Origin: an uncultured Prevotella sp.
GTDB lineage: Bacteria; Bacteroidota; Bacteroidia; Bacteroidales; Bacteroidaceae
Direction: 5' to 3'
DNA: 50,833 nt
Assembly (NCBI GenBank): GCA_946402275.1
Contig: CAMIVY010000002.1
Span: 208,724-259,556 of the forward strand
The notes below the pieces were generated by a model. It saw nothing but the letters and a program-made list of their open reading frames with translations. It searched no databases and was not told the DNA's origin. A program made the translations under genes and the position numbers. Of the stretch, positions 17,676 through 25,615 are shown in pieces; positions within the stretch are counted from its first letter, which is position 1, and each line of letters opens with the position of its first letter.

Positions 17676-17930
17676 ATGAAAAAAGGTATTCATCCAGAAA
17701 ACTATCGCCCCGTCGTGTTCAAGGACATGTCCAACGGCGATATGTTCCTCTCGCGCTCTACCGCTAAGACTAATGACACCGTAGAGTTCGAAGGCGAAAC
17801 TTACCCCGTGGTAAAGATTGAAATTTCGAGCACTTCTCACCCCTTCTACACTGGTAAGAGCAAGCTCGTTGACACCGCTGGTCGTGTTGATAAGTTCATG
17901 AGCCGCTACGGTAAGGCTGCGAAGAAATAA
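17676..17930 (+). CDS. rpmE2: Type B 50S ribosomal protein L31
   Basis: 84 residues from [20 protein letters not shown]. The start at 17676 is chosen because the frame upstream overlaps the promoter and is not conserved in style. [26 protein letters not shown] and [15 protein letters not shown] are the L31 core. There is no CxxC zinc-binding pair and the length is right for type B (L31B), the zinc-independent form. It is a single-gene unit with its own consensus promoter and a following hairpin. Confidence 0.97.
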   Translation: MKKGIHPENYRPVVFKDMSNGDMFLSRSTAKTNDTVEFEGETYPVVKIEISSTSHPFYTGKSKLVDTAGRVDKFMSRYGKAAKK

Positions 17931-17956
17931 ATAATTTCACGCCTAACAAGACATTG

Positions 17957-18002
17957 AAGGCGCGTTCGAAGGTAGTTGCATATGCCTTTTGACGCGCCTT
18001 TA
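17957..18002 (+). terminator. Probable terminator after rpmE2
   Basis: AAGGCGCGT at 17957-17965 pairs with ACGCGCCTT at 17992-18000 around a 26-base loop. The T tract is short (CTTTATT), so termination may be partial and the nuclease gene 31 bases on could be read through. Confidence 0.6.
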
Positions 18003-18030
18003 TTAGCTAACAACAAAAACATGGACAACT

Positions 18031-18984
18031 ATGAAGACTAAGAACCTTTTTCTCCTTTTCGTCTGCTCCATCATGTTGGCAGCATGTGGAGGCGATGATC
18101 CCGTAGTAATTCCCAGAAACACTTTTCCTCCTATAGATGAAGACACAAGTGCCAACACTAATAAGAACACATCTGGTCCTACAGAGGCCCAGACGCGTTA
18201 TGAATTTCCTAAACTGAAGGGTGGAACAAGCGATGTCATAGTCCATTCTACGCCAGAATACGGCGTCACCTATTCATTGGAATGGGACCACCAGAAGCGA
18301 GCTACTCGCTGGGTATGCTGGGAAGTAAACAGCACTAATCGCATAGAAAGATATAGCCGAAACCAATTATGGCCAAATGGCGATCCTTGGGCTTACGACC
18401 CTTCAGTCCCTCAAGATGAGCAACAGGCGACCTATAGCGAACTGAGCAAGAGCTACTATCCAGGTTACACCCCTGGCGTTCACAGAGAATCAGATTACTT
18501 ATATCAGAAAGGACATATTTGTGCCTCTCAAGATAGAATTTACAGCAAGGAAGCAAATCAACAGACGTTTTACATGACGAACATCTACCCACAGGTAGGC
18601 AACTTCAATGGCAAGTTGTGGGCTAAGTTGGAAAGTCAAGTTCGAAAATGGGGACCAAATGACAAGGTTAACTTAATGTTCGTTTGCAAAGGCGGTACCA
18701 TCGACAAGGAATCTGAAATACTTGACCGAACTATAGGCAATCATATTGTACCCAAATATTTCTTTATGGCCATTGTCCGCCAAACTACAAAAGGAATAAG
18801 CGGTATCGCATTCTGGATGGAACACTTAAATGAAGACCGCTCTAATGATCCATTAAGTCTCTATGCCATGAGCATTGACGAATTGGAAAGAAAAACTGGT
18901 ATTGACTTTTTCTGCAACTTGCCTGATAACGTTGAGAACTCTGTCGAGGCCACATTGACGCTGAGCGACTGGAATCTTAAATAA
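18031..18984 (+). CDS. DNA/RNA non-specific endonuclease (NUC1 family) lipoprotein
   Basis: 317 residues. The signal peptide ends in a lipobox (LAACGG), so the enzyme is lipid-anchored. After a low-complexity linker to about residue 60, the beta-beta-alpha-metal nuclease domain runs to near the end. YQKGHICASQDR at about 159-170 corresponds to the family's DRGH motif and keeps the catalytic His; the usual DR before GH is replaced by QK. MTNIYPQVGNFNGKLWAKLE supplies the Asn/Glu metal-binding region. These enzymes cut DNA and RNA without sequence preference. Close to a TonB receptor operon with OB-fold lipoproteins and a secreted EEP enzyme, it probably generates the oligonucleotides those proteins bind or import. 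Confidence 0.92.
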   Translation: MKTKNLFLLFVCSIMLAACGGDDPVVIPRNTFPPIDEDTSANTNKNTSGPTEAQTRYEFPKLKGGTSDVIVHSTPEYGVTYSLEWDHQKRATRWVCWEVNSTNRIERYSRNQLWPNGDPWAYDPSVPQDEQQATYSELSKSYYPGYTPGVHRESDYLYQKGHICASQDRIYSKEANQQTFYMTNIYPQVGNFNGKLWAKLESQVRKWGPNDKVNLMFVCKGGTIDKESEILDRTIGNHIVPKYFFMAIVRQTTKGISGIAFWMEHLNEDRSNDPLSLYAMSIDELERKTGIDFFCNLPDNVENSVEATLTLSDWNLK

Positions 18985-18999
18985 AAAAGATTAAAATTC

Positions 19000-19053
19000 T
19001 TGGTAATAAGAAGGAAATGTCGTATCTTTGCTGAAAATCAAAGATACGACATT
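19000..19053. promoter_or_regulatory. Peroxidase promoter overlapping a perfect 15-bp inverted repeat
   Basis: Plus strand: TTG 19000-19002, 20-base spacer, TATCTTTG 19023-19030. The -7 is embedded in AATGTCGTATCTTTG (19016-19030), whose exact reverse complement follows at 19039-19053 after 8 bases. The second arm carries TATCTTTG on the minus strand (19039-19046) with a TTG (plus CAA at 19066-19068) 19 bases further out, so a second, face-to-face promoter is possible. The repeat could be an operator or a 5'-leader hairpin. Confidence 0.7.
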
Positions 19054-19086
19054 ACATTTATTAATCAATAAGAACAAAAAAAAGAA

Positions 19087-19635
19087 ATGAAGACTGTTTA
19101 TGATTTCTCTGTCAAAGACAGAAAAGGAAAGGATGTGTCACTGAAAGAGTATGCCAACGAAGTGCTGCTGATTGTCAACACAGCAACCAAGTGTGGCTTC
19201 ACACCTCAATACGACGAGCTGGAGGCCCTGTACAAGAAGTACCACAGCCAGGGATTCGAGATTCTCGACTTCCCCTGCAACCAGTTCGGACAGCAGGCTC
19301 CTGGTACCGACGAGAGCATTCACGAATTCTGCAAGCTCAACTTCGGCACTGAGTTCCCACGCTTTAAGAAAATCAAGGTGAATGGCGAGGATGCTGACCC
19401 TCTGTACAAATTCCTGCAGGAGCAGAAAGGCTTTGCCGGATGGGATCCTGAGCACAACCTGACTGCCATTCTCGACGATATGCTGTCAAAGGCTGACCCC
19501 GACTACAAGCAGAAGCCCGACATCAAGTGGAACTTCACCAAATTCCTGATTAACAAGAAGGGACAGGTGGTAGCCCGCTTCGAACCCACCACCAGCTGTG
19601 CCGTGATTGAAGAGAAAATAAAAGAACTGCTGTAA
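19087..19635 (+). CDS. Glutathione peroxidase family thiol peroxidase
   Basis: 182 residues, cytoplasmic (no signal peptide). The active-site set is present: Cys36 in NTATKCGFTPQY, Gln70 in FPCNQFGQQ, and Trp148/Asn149 in IKWNFTKFL. It is the Cys (not selenocysteine) form, which usually recycles through thioredoxin, and thioredoxin reductase lies 43 bases downstream on the same strand. The segment at about 112-145 is longer than in classical members, which I regard as normal for Bacteroidota. It reduces hydrogen peroxide and organic hydroperoxides. The promoter has an unusual perfect inverted repeat over the -7 element. Confidence 0.95.
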   Translation: MKTVYDFSVKDRKGKDVSLKEYANEVLLIVNTATKCGFTPQYDELEALYKKYHSQGFEILDFPCNQFGQQAPGTDESIHEFCKLNFGTEFPRFKKIKVNGEDADPLYKFLQEQKGFAGWDPEHNLTAILDDMLSKADPDYKQKPDIKWNFTKFLINKKGQVVARFEPTTSCAVIEEKIKELL

Positions 19636-19678
19636 TCAGCTAATCATAATTACTAATTTCTAATTACTAATTATCTAA

Positions 19679-20614
19679 ATGGAACACGTAAAATGCCTGA
19701 TTATAGGCAGCGGTCCTGCTGGTTACACAGCAGCCATCTATGCCAGTCGCGCCAACCTGAACCCCGTAGAGTATAGCGGAATGCAGCCTGGCGGTCAGCT
19801 GACACAGACCACTGAGGTGGAAAACTTCCCAGGATACCCCCAGGGAGTTGACGGCAACCAGATGATGATGGACCTCAGAGAACAGGCCGAGCGCTTCGGT
19901 GCTGACATCCGTGACGGCTCTATTACGAAGGTTGATTTCTCACAACGTCCCTATAAGTTATGGGCAGAGGACGGCACAGAGCTAGAAGCTGATACGGTTA
20001 TCATCGCCACAGGAGCCTCAGCGAAGTATCTGGGACTGGACGACGAACGCAAATACAACGGACAGGGCGTCAGCGCTTGTGCCACCTGCGATGGTTTCTT
20101 CTATCGTAAGAAGACGGTGGCTGTAGTGGGTGGTGGCGACACAGCCTGTGAAGATGCTCTCTACCTCAGCGGACTGGCCAAGAAGGTGTATCTCATCGTC
20201 CGCAAGCCCTTCCTTCGTGCCTCAAAAGTGATGCAGGACCGTGTTAAGAATGCCGAGAACATTGAAATTCTGTTCGAACACAACACATTGGGACTGTTTG
20301 GCGAGAACGGTGTGGAAGGTGCCCATCTGGTAAAGCGCAAGGGCGAGCCGGACGAGGAAAAGGTGGATATTGCCATCGACGGATTCTTCCTGGCCATCGG
20401 CCACAAGCCCAATACCGACATCTTCAAGGAATGGCTCGACACTGACGAGGTGGGCTATCTCAAGAAGATTGACGGCACACCACGTACCAAACTGGCTGGC
20501 GTATTCGTAGCCGGCGACTGTGCCGACCCCGTCTATCGTCAGGCCATCAGTGCTGCCGGAACAGGATGCCAGGCAGCCATCGAAGCGGAACACTTCCTGC
20601 TGGAGAACAGCTAA
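19679..20614 (+). CDS. trxB: Thioredoxin reductase
   Basis: 311 residues. FAD-binding GSGPAG at 11-16, redox-active CATC (Cys134, Cys137) in SACATCDGFFY, NADPH-binding GGGDTACEDA, and the closing FAD motif FVAGDCADPVYRQAISAAGTG. It transfers electrons from NADPH to thioredoxin in the cytoplasm. It follows the peroxidase by 43 A/T-rich bases and is probably co-transcribed with it, supplying reducing power to the peroxidase cycle. A bidirectional hairpin terminator follows. Confidence 0.97.
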   Translation: MEHVKCLIIGSGPAGYTAAIYASRANLNPVEYSGMQPGGQLTQTTEVENFPGYPQGVDGNQMMMDLREQAERFGADIRDGSITKVDFSQRPYKLWAEDGTELEADTVIIATGASAKYLGLDDERKYNGQGVSACATCDGFFYRKKTVAVVGGGDTACEDALYLSGLAKKVYLIVRKPFLRASKVMQDRVKNAENIEILFEHNTLGLFGENGVEGAHLVKRKGEPDEEKVDIAIDGFFLAIGHKPNTDIFKEWLDTDEVGYLKKIDGTPRTKLAGVFVAGDCADPVYRQAISAAGTGCQAAIEAEHFLLENS

Positions 20615-20641
20615 AACACAAAAACACCCCATCATAGTCAC

Positions 20642-20673
20642 AAAAAAAAGCCTCGCTTCACAGCGGGGCTTTC
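20642..20673. terminator. Bidirectional terminator downstream of trxB
   Basis: AAAGCCTCGCT and AGCGGGGCTTT form a hairpin around TCAC with one G-T pair. Plus-strand transcripts meet a short T run; minus-strand transcripts meet eight consecutive T (plus-strand A tract at 20642-20649), so it is strongest in the minus direction. Confidence 0.8.
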
Positions 20674-20810
20674 TCGAAATAAAAACTAAATTAATCAACC
20701 ATAAACCTTAACCATTAAAAATATTTCCTTGTTGCGATAGGAGAATGACCTATCATGAGCTAAATTGCATCTGAGAATTCGCCAATTCTCTTTTCTTTGA
20801 TGCAAAGATA
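20650..20810 (-). ncRNA. Possible small RNA with internal hairpins and micro-ORF
   Basis: A minus-strand -7 element (TATCTTTG, plus 20803-20810) lies about 130 bases from a terminator that works well on this strand. Between them are two small hairpins, GAGAATT-CGCC-AATTCTC (20773-20790) and GATAGG/CCTATC (20736-20754), and a 13-codon frame reading MIGHSPIATRKYF (20756-20715). No consensus -33 was seen. The transcript is inferred and untested. The same hairpin at 20773 followed by T-rich DNA could instead be a plus-strand terminator. Confidence 0.35.
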
Positions 20811-20995
20811 CAACATAAAATCAGAGTACGAGTTCACTTTACGTTATATATGGTTTAAAAATCGTTATTTTCATCAAAATCAAACCTTAAATAACGTTTT
20901 TCAAACTAAAATCGACCATTTTAGCACTTTTTCAGGCAAAAATTATCTATAATTAGAAGAAAATATGTATCTTCGCACCCGATAAAACTATAAAT

Positions 20996-22702
20996 ATGAA
21001 CATCATAAACATCTATATCGGGGTTGTCGTAGTCCTCATTATCGCCTTTATCATCTTTCTCAGATGGATTTTTGTGCGTACAATACGCATTCGAGAGCGT
21101 CTGCAGATGAGTCTCATCTTCACCAACATCACCCATGAACTGCTGACACCACTCACCATCCTGAGTGCGTCCATAGAAAACCTGCGTAACAGCAACCCGA
21201 CAGCACACCACGAATACGACCTGATGGACCTTAACATACAACGTAGTGTGCGACTGCTCCAACAGATTCTGGAAGCGAGCATGTCGCAGGCAGGGAAACT
21301 GGAGCTGAGAGTGAGCAATGGTGACGTGATGCAATATATCAGGGAAACCGCCCACTGCATAGAGCCACTCATGGAAAAGAAACAGGTTGACTTCCTGGTG
21401 CAGTGCAAGCCTGACAGCATGATGGGCTGGATAGATACTGACAAGCTAGACAAGATTATCTTTAACCTGCTGTCCAATGCGGTAAAATATGCGGGTGACA
21501 AAGCAAAAGTGATTCTGGACGTAACAACGAACCAACGCTACGACCACGTGCTTATCCGCGTCAGCGACAACGGACCCGGCATTCCCAAAGACAAGATGAA
21601 GCATATCTTCACCCGATTCAACGATGGTGACTATCGCAACAACCAGACCTTCGGCACAGAACTCGGTTTATCACTGACCTACGACTTGGTTCGCCTGCAC
21701 AAAGGAACCATCCAATGCAAGAGCATAGACGGACAGGGAACCACTTTCCTGCTGGAACTGCCTATTAACAAAGAAGCATTCTCTGCCGCACAGATTGACG
21801 ACAAACACCAAATCAAGATTCCACAACAGCTAATTCTTGACCTTCCAACACCTGAGGCCACCATCCCTCAGGCTATCCAAACCAGCCCTGTCAACGAAGA
21901 TGCGTCACGAATATTGCTGGTGGTGGACAACCAAGAGCTGCTGATGCTGATGAAACAGCTATTGCAAAGCAAATATCATGTGCTGACAGCTACCAACGGA
22001 CGGGAGGCCCTTCAAGTGGTACATGCCCACCCCGTTGACCTGATTATCTCGGACGTCATGATGTCTGATATCAACGGCTATGAACTGACCAGTGCCCTGA
22101 AACAGGATGAGAATTTCGACCATCTGCCCATCATCCTGATAACAGCCAAACTGAATGACGAAGAACGCATGGAAGCCCTGACGGCGGGTGCCGACGACAT
22201 CATAGCCAAGCCTTTCAAGATGCGCGAACTACAGTTGCGCATAGACAACATCATAGCCAACCGCCAACGTGTACATGCTGATATCACACCTGTCACCTCA
22301 AACACGACAGACAGTGTGGTGCATAAGATACAATCTGCCGATCAGGAGTATCTGCAACGAGCCATCAGGTGCATCAACGAGCATATCAGCGATTCGGACT
22401 ACGACCGTGACGCCTTTGCTGCTGATATGAGCAGCAGTGTGAGCACCTTATATAACAAGATAAGAGCTATTACGGGAAAGAATGTGACCACCTTTGTACG
22501 GGACATCCGCATCAAGACCGCTTGCAGACTGGCCAAGGAAGACCCCAGTTTGCGAGTGAGCGACATTGCCTATCAGGTAGGTTTTAAAGACCCCAAATAC
22601 TTTGCCACCTCCTTTAAACGCGTCATGGGGATGCAACCCAAAGAATACTTCGACCACCTCAGGGGCGAAGATAGCGAGATGCGGCAAGTCCCACAAACGT
22701 GA
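20996..22702 (+). CDS. Hybrid histidine kinase/receiver/AraC protein without a periplasmic sensor
   Basis: 568 residues. One membrane helix at about 5-24 with almost nothing outside; then HisKA (FTNITHELLTPLTIL, phospho-acceptor His47), HATPase (NLLSNAVKY, DNGPGIP, ELGLSLTYDLV), a receiver domain at about 305-420 (phospho-acceptor Asp in IISDVMMSD, Thr in LITAK, Lys in AKPF) and an AraC HTH at about 460-560 (DIAYQVGFKDPKYFATSFKR). Hybrid two-component proteins of this order normally carry a large propeller sensor that is missing here. In the receiver, the acidic pair before the phosphorylation site reads VVDNQE, so the first acidic residue is replaced by Val. The stimulus is unknown. The 3' end overlaps the convergent symporter by 44 bases. 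Confidence 0.93.
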   Translation: MNIINIYIGVVVVLIIAFIIFLRWIFVRTIRIRERLQMSLIFTNITHELLTPLTILSASIENLRNSNPTAHHEYDLMDLNIQRSVRLLQQILEASMSQAGKLELRVSNGDVMQYIRETAHCIEPLMEKKQVDFLVQCKPDSMMGWIDTDKLDKIIFNLLSNAVKYAGDKAKVILDVTTNQRYDHVLIRVSDNGPGIPKDKMKHIFTRFNDGDYRNNQTFGTELGLSLTYDLVRLHKGTIQCKSIDGQGTTFLLELPINKEAFSAAQIDDKHQIKIPQQLILDLPTPEATIPQAIQTSPVNEDASRILLVVDNQELLMLMKQLLQSKYHVLTATNGREALQVVHAHPVDLIISDVMMSDINGYELTSALKQDENFDHLPIILITAKLNDEERMEALTAGADDIIAKPFKMRELQLRIDNIIANRQRVHADITPVTSNTTDSVVHKIQSADQEYLQRAIRCINEHISDSDYDRDAFAADMSSSVSTLYNKIRAITGKNVTTFVRDIRIKTACRLAKEDPSLRVSDIAYQVGFKDPKYFATSFKRVMGMQPKEYFDHLRGEDSEMRQVPQT

Positions 22703-24110
22703 ACAGGGCATTGAGCATCAGCAACTCATAGCCAAAGCGGTAACCTGTCAGTTGGCCTATCCCCCAGTCTATCACATAACATAACAAAGGAGAGGCTATG
22801 GCAATATAGGGCACCCACCGGTCATTCACCTCCTTGTGTGTCAGCAGGCCATAGGCAAACAGACCGAGCAACGGCCCGTAGGTATAGGACGCGATGATAT
22901 AGACGGCATCTATCAGACTGGTGGAGTTGACGGCTTTGAACAACAGGATAAACAACACAAAAAGTCCACACATTGCAAGATGGACCCTTTTACGTAATGG
23001 CTCGTCGGAAGCCCGCTCCTTGATATCCACACAATAAATGGTAGTCAGCGAGGTCAGCGCTGAGTCGGCACTGGAGAAGGAAGCAGCAACGATGCCGAGA
23101 ACGAACAACAGTTCTGTTAATTGATAATTGACAATTGATAATTGACAATTGTTATTGGATGAAACTTGTTCAATATAGTTTGGCAGCAAGTCGTCGCCCA
23201 TCGTAGGAATCGGCATTCCCTGTTGCTGATACCACATAGTAAGCAGCACGCCCAGCGAGAGGAACAGCAGGTTTGCAGGCAAGAAAGCCACACCATAGGT
23301 ACACATATCTTTCTGGGCACCTCGTAGCGTTTTACACGTCAGGTTCTTCTGCATCATATCCTGGTCAACTCCCGTCATCACCAATACAATAAACACACCA
23401 CTCAGGAACTGTTTCCAGAAATACTGTTTCGACAGCCAGTCGTCCATCACAAAAACCTGCGATAAAGCATTGTCTTTAATCATCGCTACCGCTTCTCCCA
23501 TCGTCAGTCCCATATCCCTCGTCACCTTATATATAATAAGGAGAAGGGCGGTGAACAGACAAAGTGTCTGCAAGGAATCGGTCCACACCAGTGTCTTGAT
23601 GCCTCCGTGACGGGTATAGAGCCAGATAAGCAACACCATACCTATCACCGTAATGGCAAAAGGGACTCCCACCGGTTCAAAGACAAAACGTTGCAGAATG
23701 ATACAAACCACATAGAAACGCACGGCGGCACCCATCATCTTTGACAAAAGGAAGAAGGAGGCACCCGTCTTATACGACCTGCGTCCCAGCCGCTGGGCCA
23801 GATAACCATAAATCGATGTCAGATTAAGCCGGTAATAGAGGGGAAGCAACACGAAGGCTACCACCACATAGCCTACAATAAAGCCCATGCACATCTGCAG
23901 ATAGGTCATTTGCATATGAAGCACCATTCCTGGAACTGACACAAAGGTAACCCCTGAAATGGAGGCGCCAACCATACCAAAAGCCACCATATACCACGGG
24001 GAACGGCGGTCTGCCCTGTAAAACGTTGCATTGGTAGCCCGTCTGCTTGTCCACCGGCTGATGGCAAACAGCAAGGTAAAATACAGAAAAACGGCAATCA
24101 CAATGACCAT
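22659..24110 (-). CDS. Sodium:solute symporter (SSF) family transporter
   Basis: 483 residues with about 13 hydrophobic helices. SSF features include FYRADRRSPWYMVAFGMVGASISGVTFVSVPGM near the N-terminus (helix 1, sodium-site region) and the motif ASFSSADSALTSLTTIYCVDI. Substrate cannot be assigned; sialic acid and other sugar or organic acid carriers share this architecture. In the loop before the SSADS helix, residues NCQLSIVNYQL are encoded by a simple repeat (AATTGATAATTGAC type, 23115-23155) common in intergenic DNA of such genomes, an in-frame insertion. The start ATG lies 8 bases from a -7 element, implying a very short leader. Confidence 0.93.
   Translation of the reverse strand: MVIVIAVFLYFTLLFAISRWTSRRATNATFYRADRRSPWYMVAFGMVGASISGVTFVSVPGMVLHMQMTYLQMCMGFIVGYVVVAFVLLPLYYRLNLTSIYGYLAQRLGRRSYKTGASFFLLSKMMGAAVRFYVVCIILQRFVFEPVGVPFAITVIGMVLLIWLYTRHGGIKTLVWTDSLQTLCLFTALLLIIYKVTRDMGLTMGEAVAMIKDNALSQVFVMDDWLSKQYFWKQFLSGVFIVLVMTGVDQDMMQKNLTCKTLRGAQKDMCTYGVAFLPANLLFLSLGVLLTMWYQQQGMPIPTMGDDLLPNYIEQVSSNNNCQLSIVNYQLTELLFVLGIVAASFSSADSALTSLTTIYCVDIKERASDEPLRKRVHLAMCGLFVLFILLFKAVNSTSLIDAVYIIASYTYGPLLGLFAYGLLTHKEVNDRWVPYIAIASPLLCYVIDWGIGQLTGYRFGYELLMLNALFTFVGLAASRYLRP
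23115..23155. repeat. Simple repeat inserted in the symporter gene
   Basis: About three copies of ATTGATAATTGACA-like units within the coding sequence. It adds about 11-13 residues to a loop and keeps the frame. Confidence 0.65.
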
Positions 24111-24118
24111 AATGGCTG

Positions 24119-24126
24119 CAAAGGTA
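24119..24126 (-). promoter_or_regulatory. -7 promoter element of the symporter gene
   Basis: TACCTTTG on the minus strand, 8 bases before the ATG. Direct repeats of TTTTCAC follow upstream (24152-24180) and separate it from the divergent trpB promoter. Confidence 0.55.
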
Positions 24127-24152
24127 CGATTTTAAAATGGCAGCAGCAAATT

Positions 24153-24180
24153 TTTCACTTTTCACTTTTCACTTTTCACT
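24153..24180. repeat. TTTTCAC simple repeat between divergent promoters
   Basis: Four consecutive TTTTCAC units. The same unit recurs at 49446-49476; it is a typical intergenic simple repeat of this genome. Confidence 0.7.
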
Positions 24181-24190
24181 ATATTTTTAT

Positions 24191-24198
24191 TACCTTTG
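24191..24198 (+). promoter_or_regulatory. -7 promoter element of trpB
   Basis: TACCTTTG, 33 bases before the ATG at 24232. The TTG within it could open the frame 12 codons earlier, but lying inside the promoter it is unlikely to be translated. Confidence 0.6.
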
Positions 24199-24231
24199 CA
24201 AGCGGTAATTATTCACCAACAACAAAAAACA

Positions 24232-25596
24232 ATGGCAAAACAGAAAAAATTCATCCTTCAAGAGAGTGAGATTCCTACACAGTGGTATAACATTCAGGCA
24301 GACATGCCTAACAAGCCCATGCCACCTATCCATCCAAAAACCAAGCAGCCTTTAGGTGTTGACGACCTCGCACACATCTTCCCCCGCGAATGCTGCGTGC
24401 AGGAGTTGGACACGGAACACCGCTGGATAGACATTCCAGAGGAAGTGCTCGACAAATACAAGTATTACCGTTCAACACCCCTGGTGCGTGCCTATGCACT
24501 GGAAGAGGCTCTGGGCACACCAGCCCATATCTATTTCAAGAACGAGAGTACCAATCCCCTGGGTTCGCATAAGATCAACTCTGCTATTCCTCAGTGCTAC
24601 TATGCCAAGCAGGAAGGCACCACCAACGTCACCACAGAGACAGGTGCTGGTCAGTGGGGTATGGCACTGAGCTATGCAGCCAAACTCTATGGACTGGAAT
24701 GTGCCGTCTATCAGGTGAAGATTACCATGCAACAAAAACCGTATCGTAGCAGTGTGATGCGCACCTTTGGAGCTGCTGTAACAGGCTCTCCTTCTATGTC
24801 AACACGTGCTGGTAAGGACATTATCACCAAGGATCCCTTGCATCCAGGTTCACTGGGTACAGCTATCTCTGAAGCTGTCGAACTGGCTACCACCACACCC
24901 AATTGTAAATACACGTTAGGCTCTGTGCTCAACCACGTAGGCTTGCACCAGACGATTATTGGTCTGGAGGCTGAGAAGCAGATGCAGATGGCAGGCGAAT
25001 ATCCCGACATCGTCATCGGATGCTTTGGTGGCGGTTCTAACTTCGGTGGTATCTCGTTCCCCTTCATGCGCCACAACCTGAGTGGCGAGCGCCATACTGA
25101 GTTTATTGCTGCTGAGCCAGACAGCTGTCCGAAGTTGACCCGCGGTCAGTTCCGCTATGACTTTGGCGACGAGGCGGGATATACTCCCCTACTCCCTATG
25201 TTCACGCTGGGTCATAACTTCAAGCCCTCTAACATCCATGCTGGCGGACTGCGTTATCATGGTGCCGGTATGATTATCTCACAACTGATCAAGGATGGAC
25301 TGATGCATGGTGTTGACATTCCACAACTCGAGACTTTCGATGCTGGTATGCTCTTCGCACGCACTGAGGGTATCATCCCTGCTCCAGAGAGTACTCACGC
25401 CATTGCAGCAACCATTCGAGAGGCCAAGAAATGCAAGGAGACTGGCGAGGAGAAGGTGATCCTCTTCAACCTTTCCGGTCACGGTCTCATCGACATGCCT
25501 AGCTATGAGGCATACATCAACGGTGACCTGCAGAACTACACAGTTACCGATGAGATGATAGCACAAAACCTGGCAGAATGCGAAGCCTCACTTTGA
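24232..25596 (+). CDS. trpB: Tryptophan synthase beta-like PLP-dependent enzyme (TrpB2 type)
   Basis: 454 residues from MAKQKKFILQ. The PLP lysine is Lys114 in NPLGSHKINSA; the phosphate-binding loop is GCFGGGSNFGG; ETGAGQWGMAL carries the conserved Glu region. The long N-terminus (PKTKQPLGVDDLAHIFPRECC) and overall length point to the TrpB2 subfamily and not to the shorter TrpB1 that pairs with TrpA. No trpA or other trp gene is nearby. TrpB2 enzymes condense indole and serine and may act alone or in indole salvage. The stop overlaps the palindrome TGACCATGGTCA (25594-25605), 19 bases before the next gene. Confidence 0.93.
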   Translation: MAKQKKFILQESEIPTQWYNIQADMPNKPMPPIHPKTKQPLGVDDLAHIFPRECCVQELDTEHRWIDIPEEVLDKYKYYRSTPLVRAYALEEALGTPAHIYFKNESTNPLGSHKINSAIPQCYYAKQEGTTNVTTETGAGQWGMALSYAAKLYGLECAVYQVKITMQQKPYRSSVMRTFGAAVTGSPSMSTRAGKDIITKDPLHPGSLGTAISEAVELATTTPNCKYTLGSVLNHVGLHQTIIGLEAEKQMQMAGEYPDIVIGCFGGGSNFGGISFPFMRHNLSGERHTEFIAAEPDSCPKLTRGQFRYDFGDEAGYTPLLPMFTLGHNFKPSNIHAGGLRYHGAGMIISQLIKDGLMHGVDIPQLETFDAGMLFARTEGIIPAPESTHAIAATIREAKKCKETGEEKVILFNLSGHGLIDMPSYEAYINGDLQNYTVTDEMIAQNLAECEASL

Positions 25597-25615
25597 CCAT
25601 GGTCAGAAAACTCAA

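Noticed and set aside
25594..25605. Perfect 12-bp palindrome TGACCATGGTCA at the trpB stop
   Set aside because: Mostly explained by the stop codon context; no promoter or T tract near it, so I do not call it an operator.
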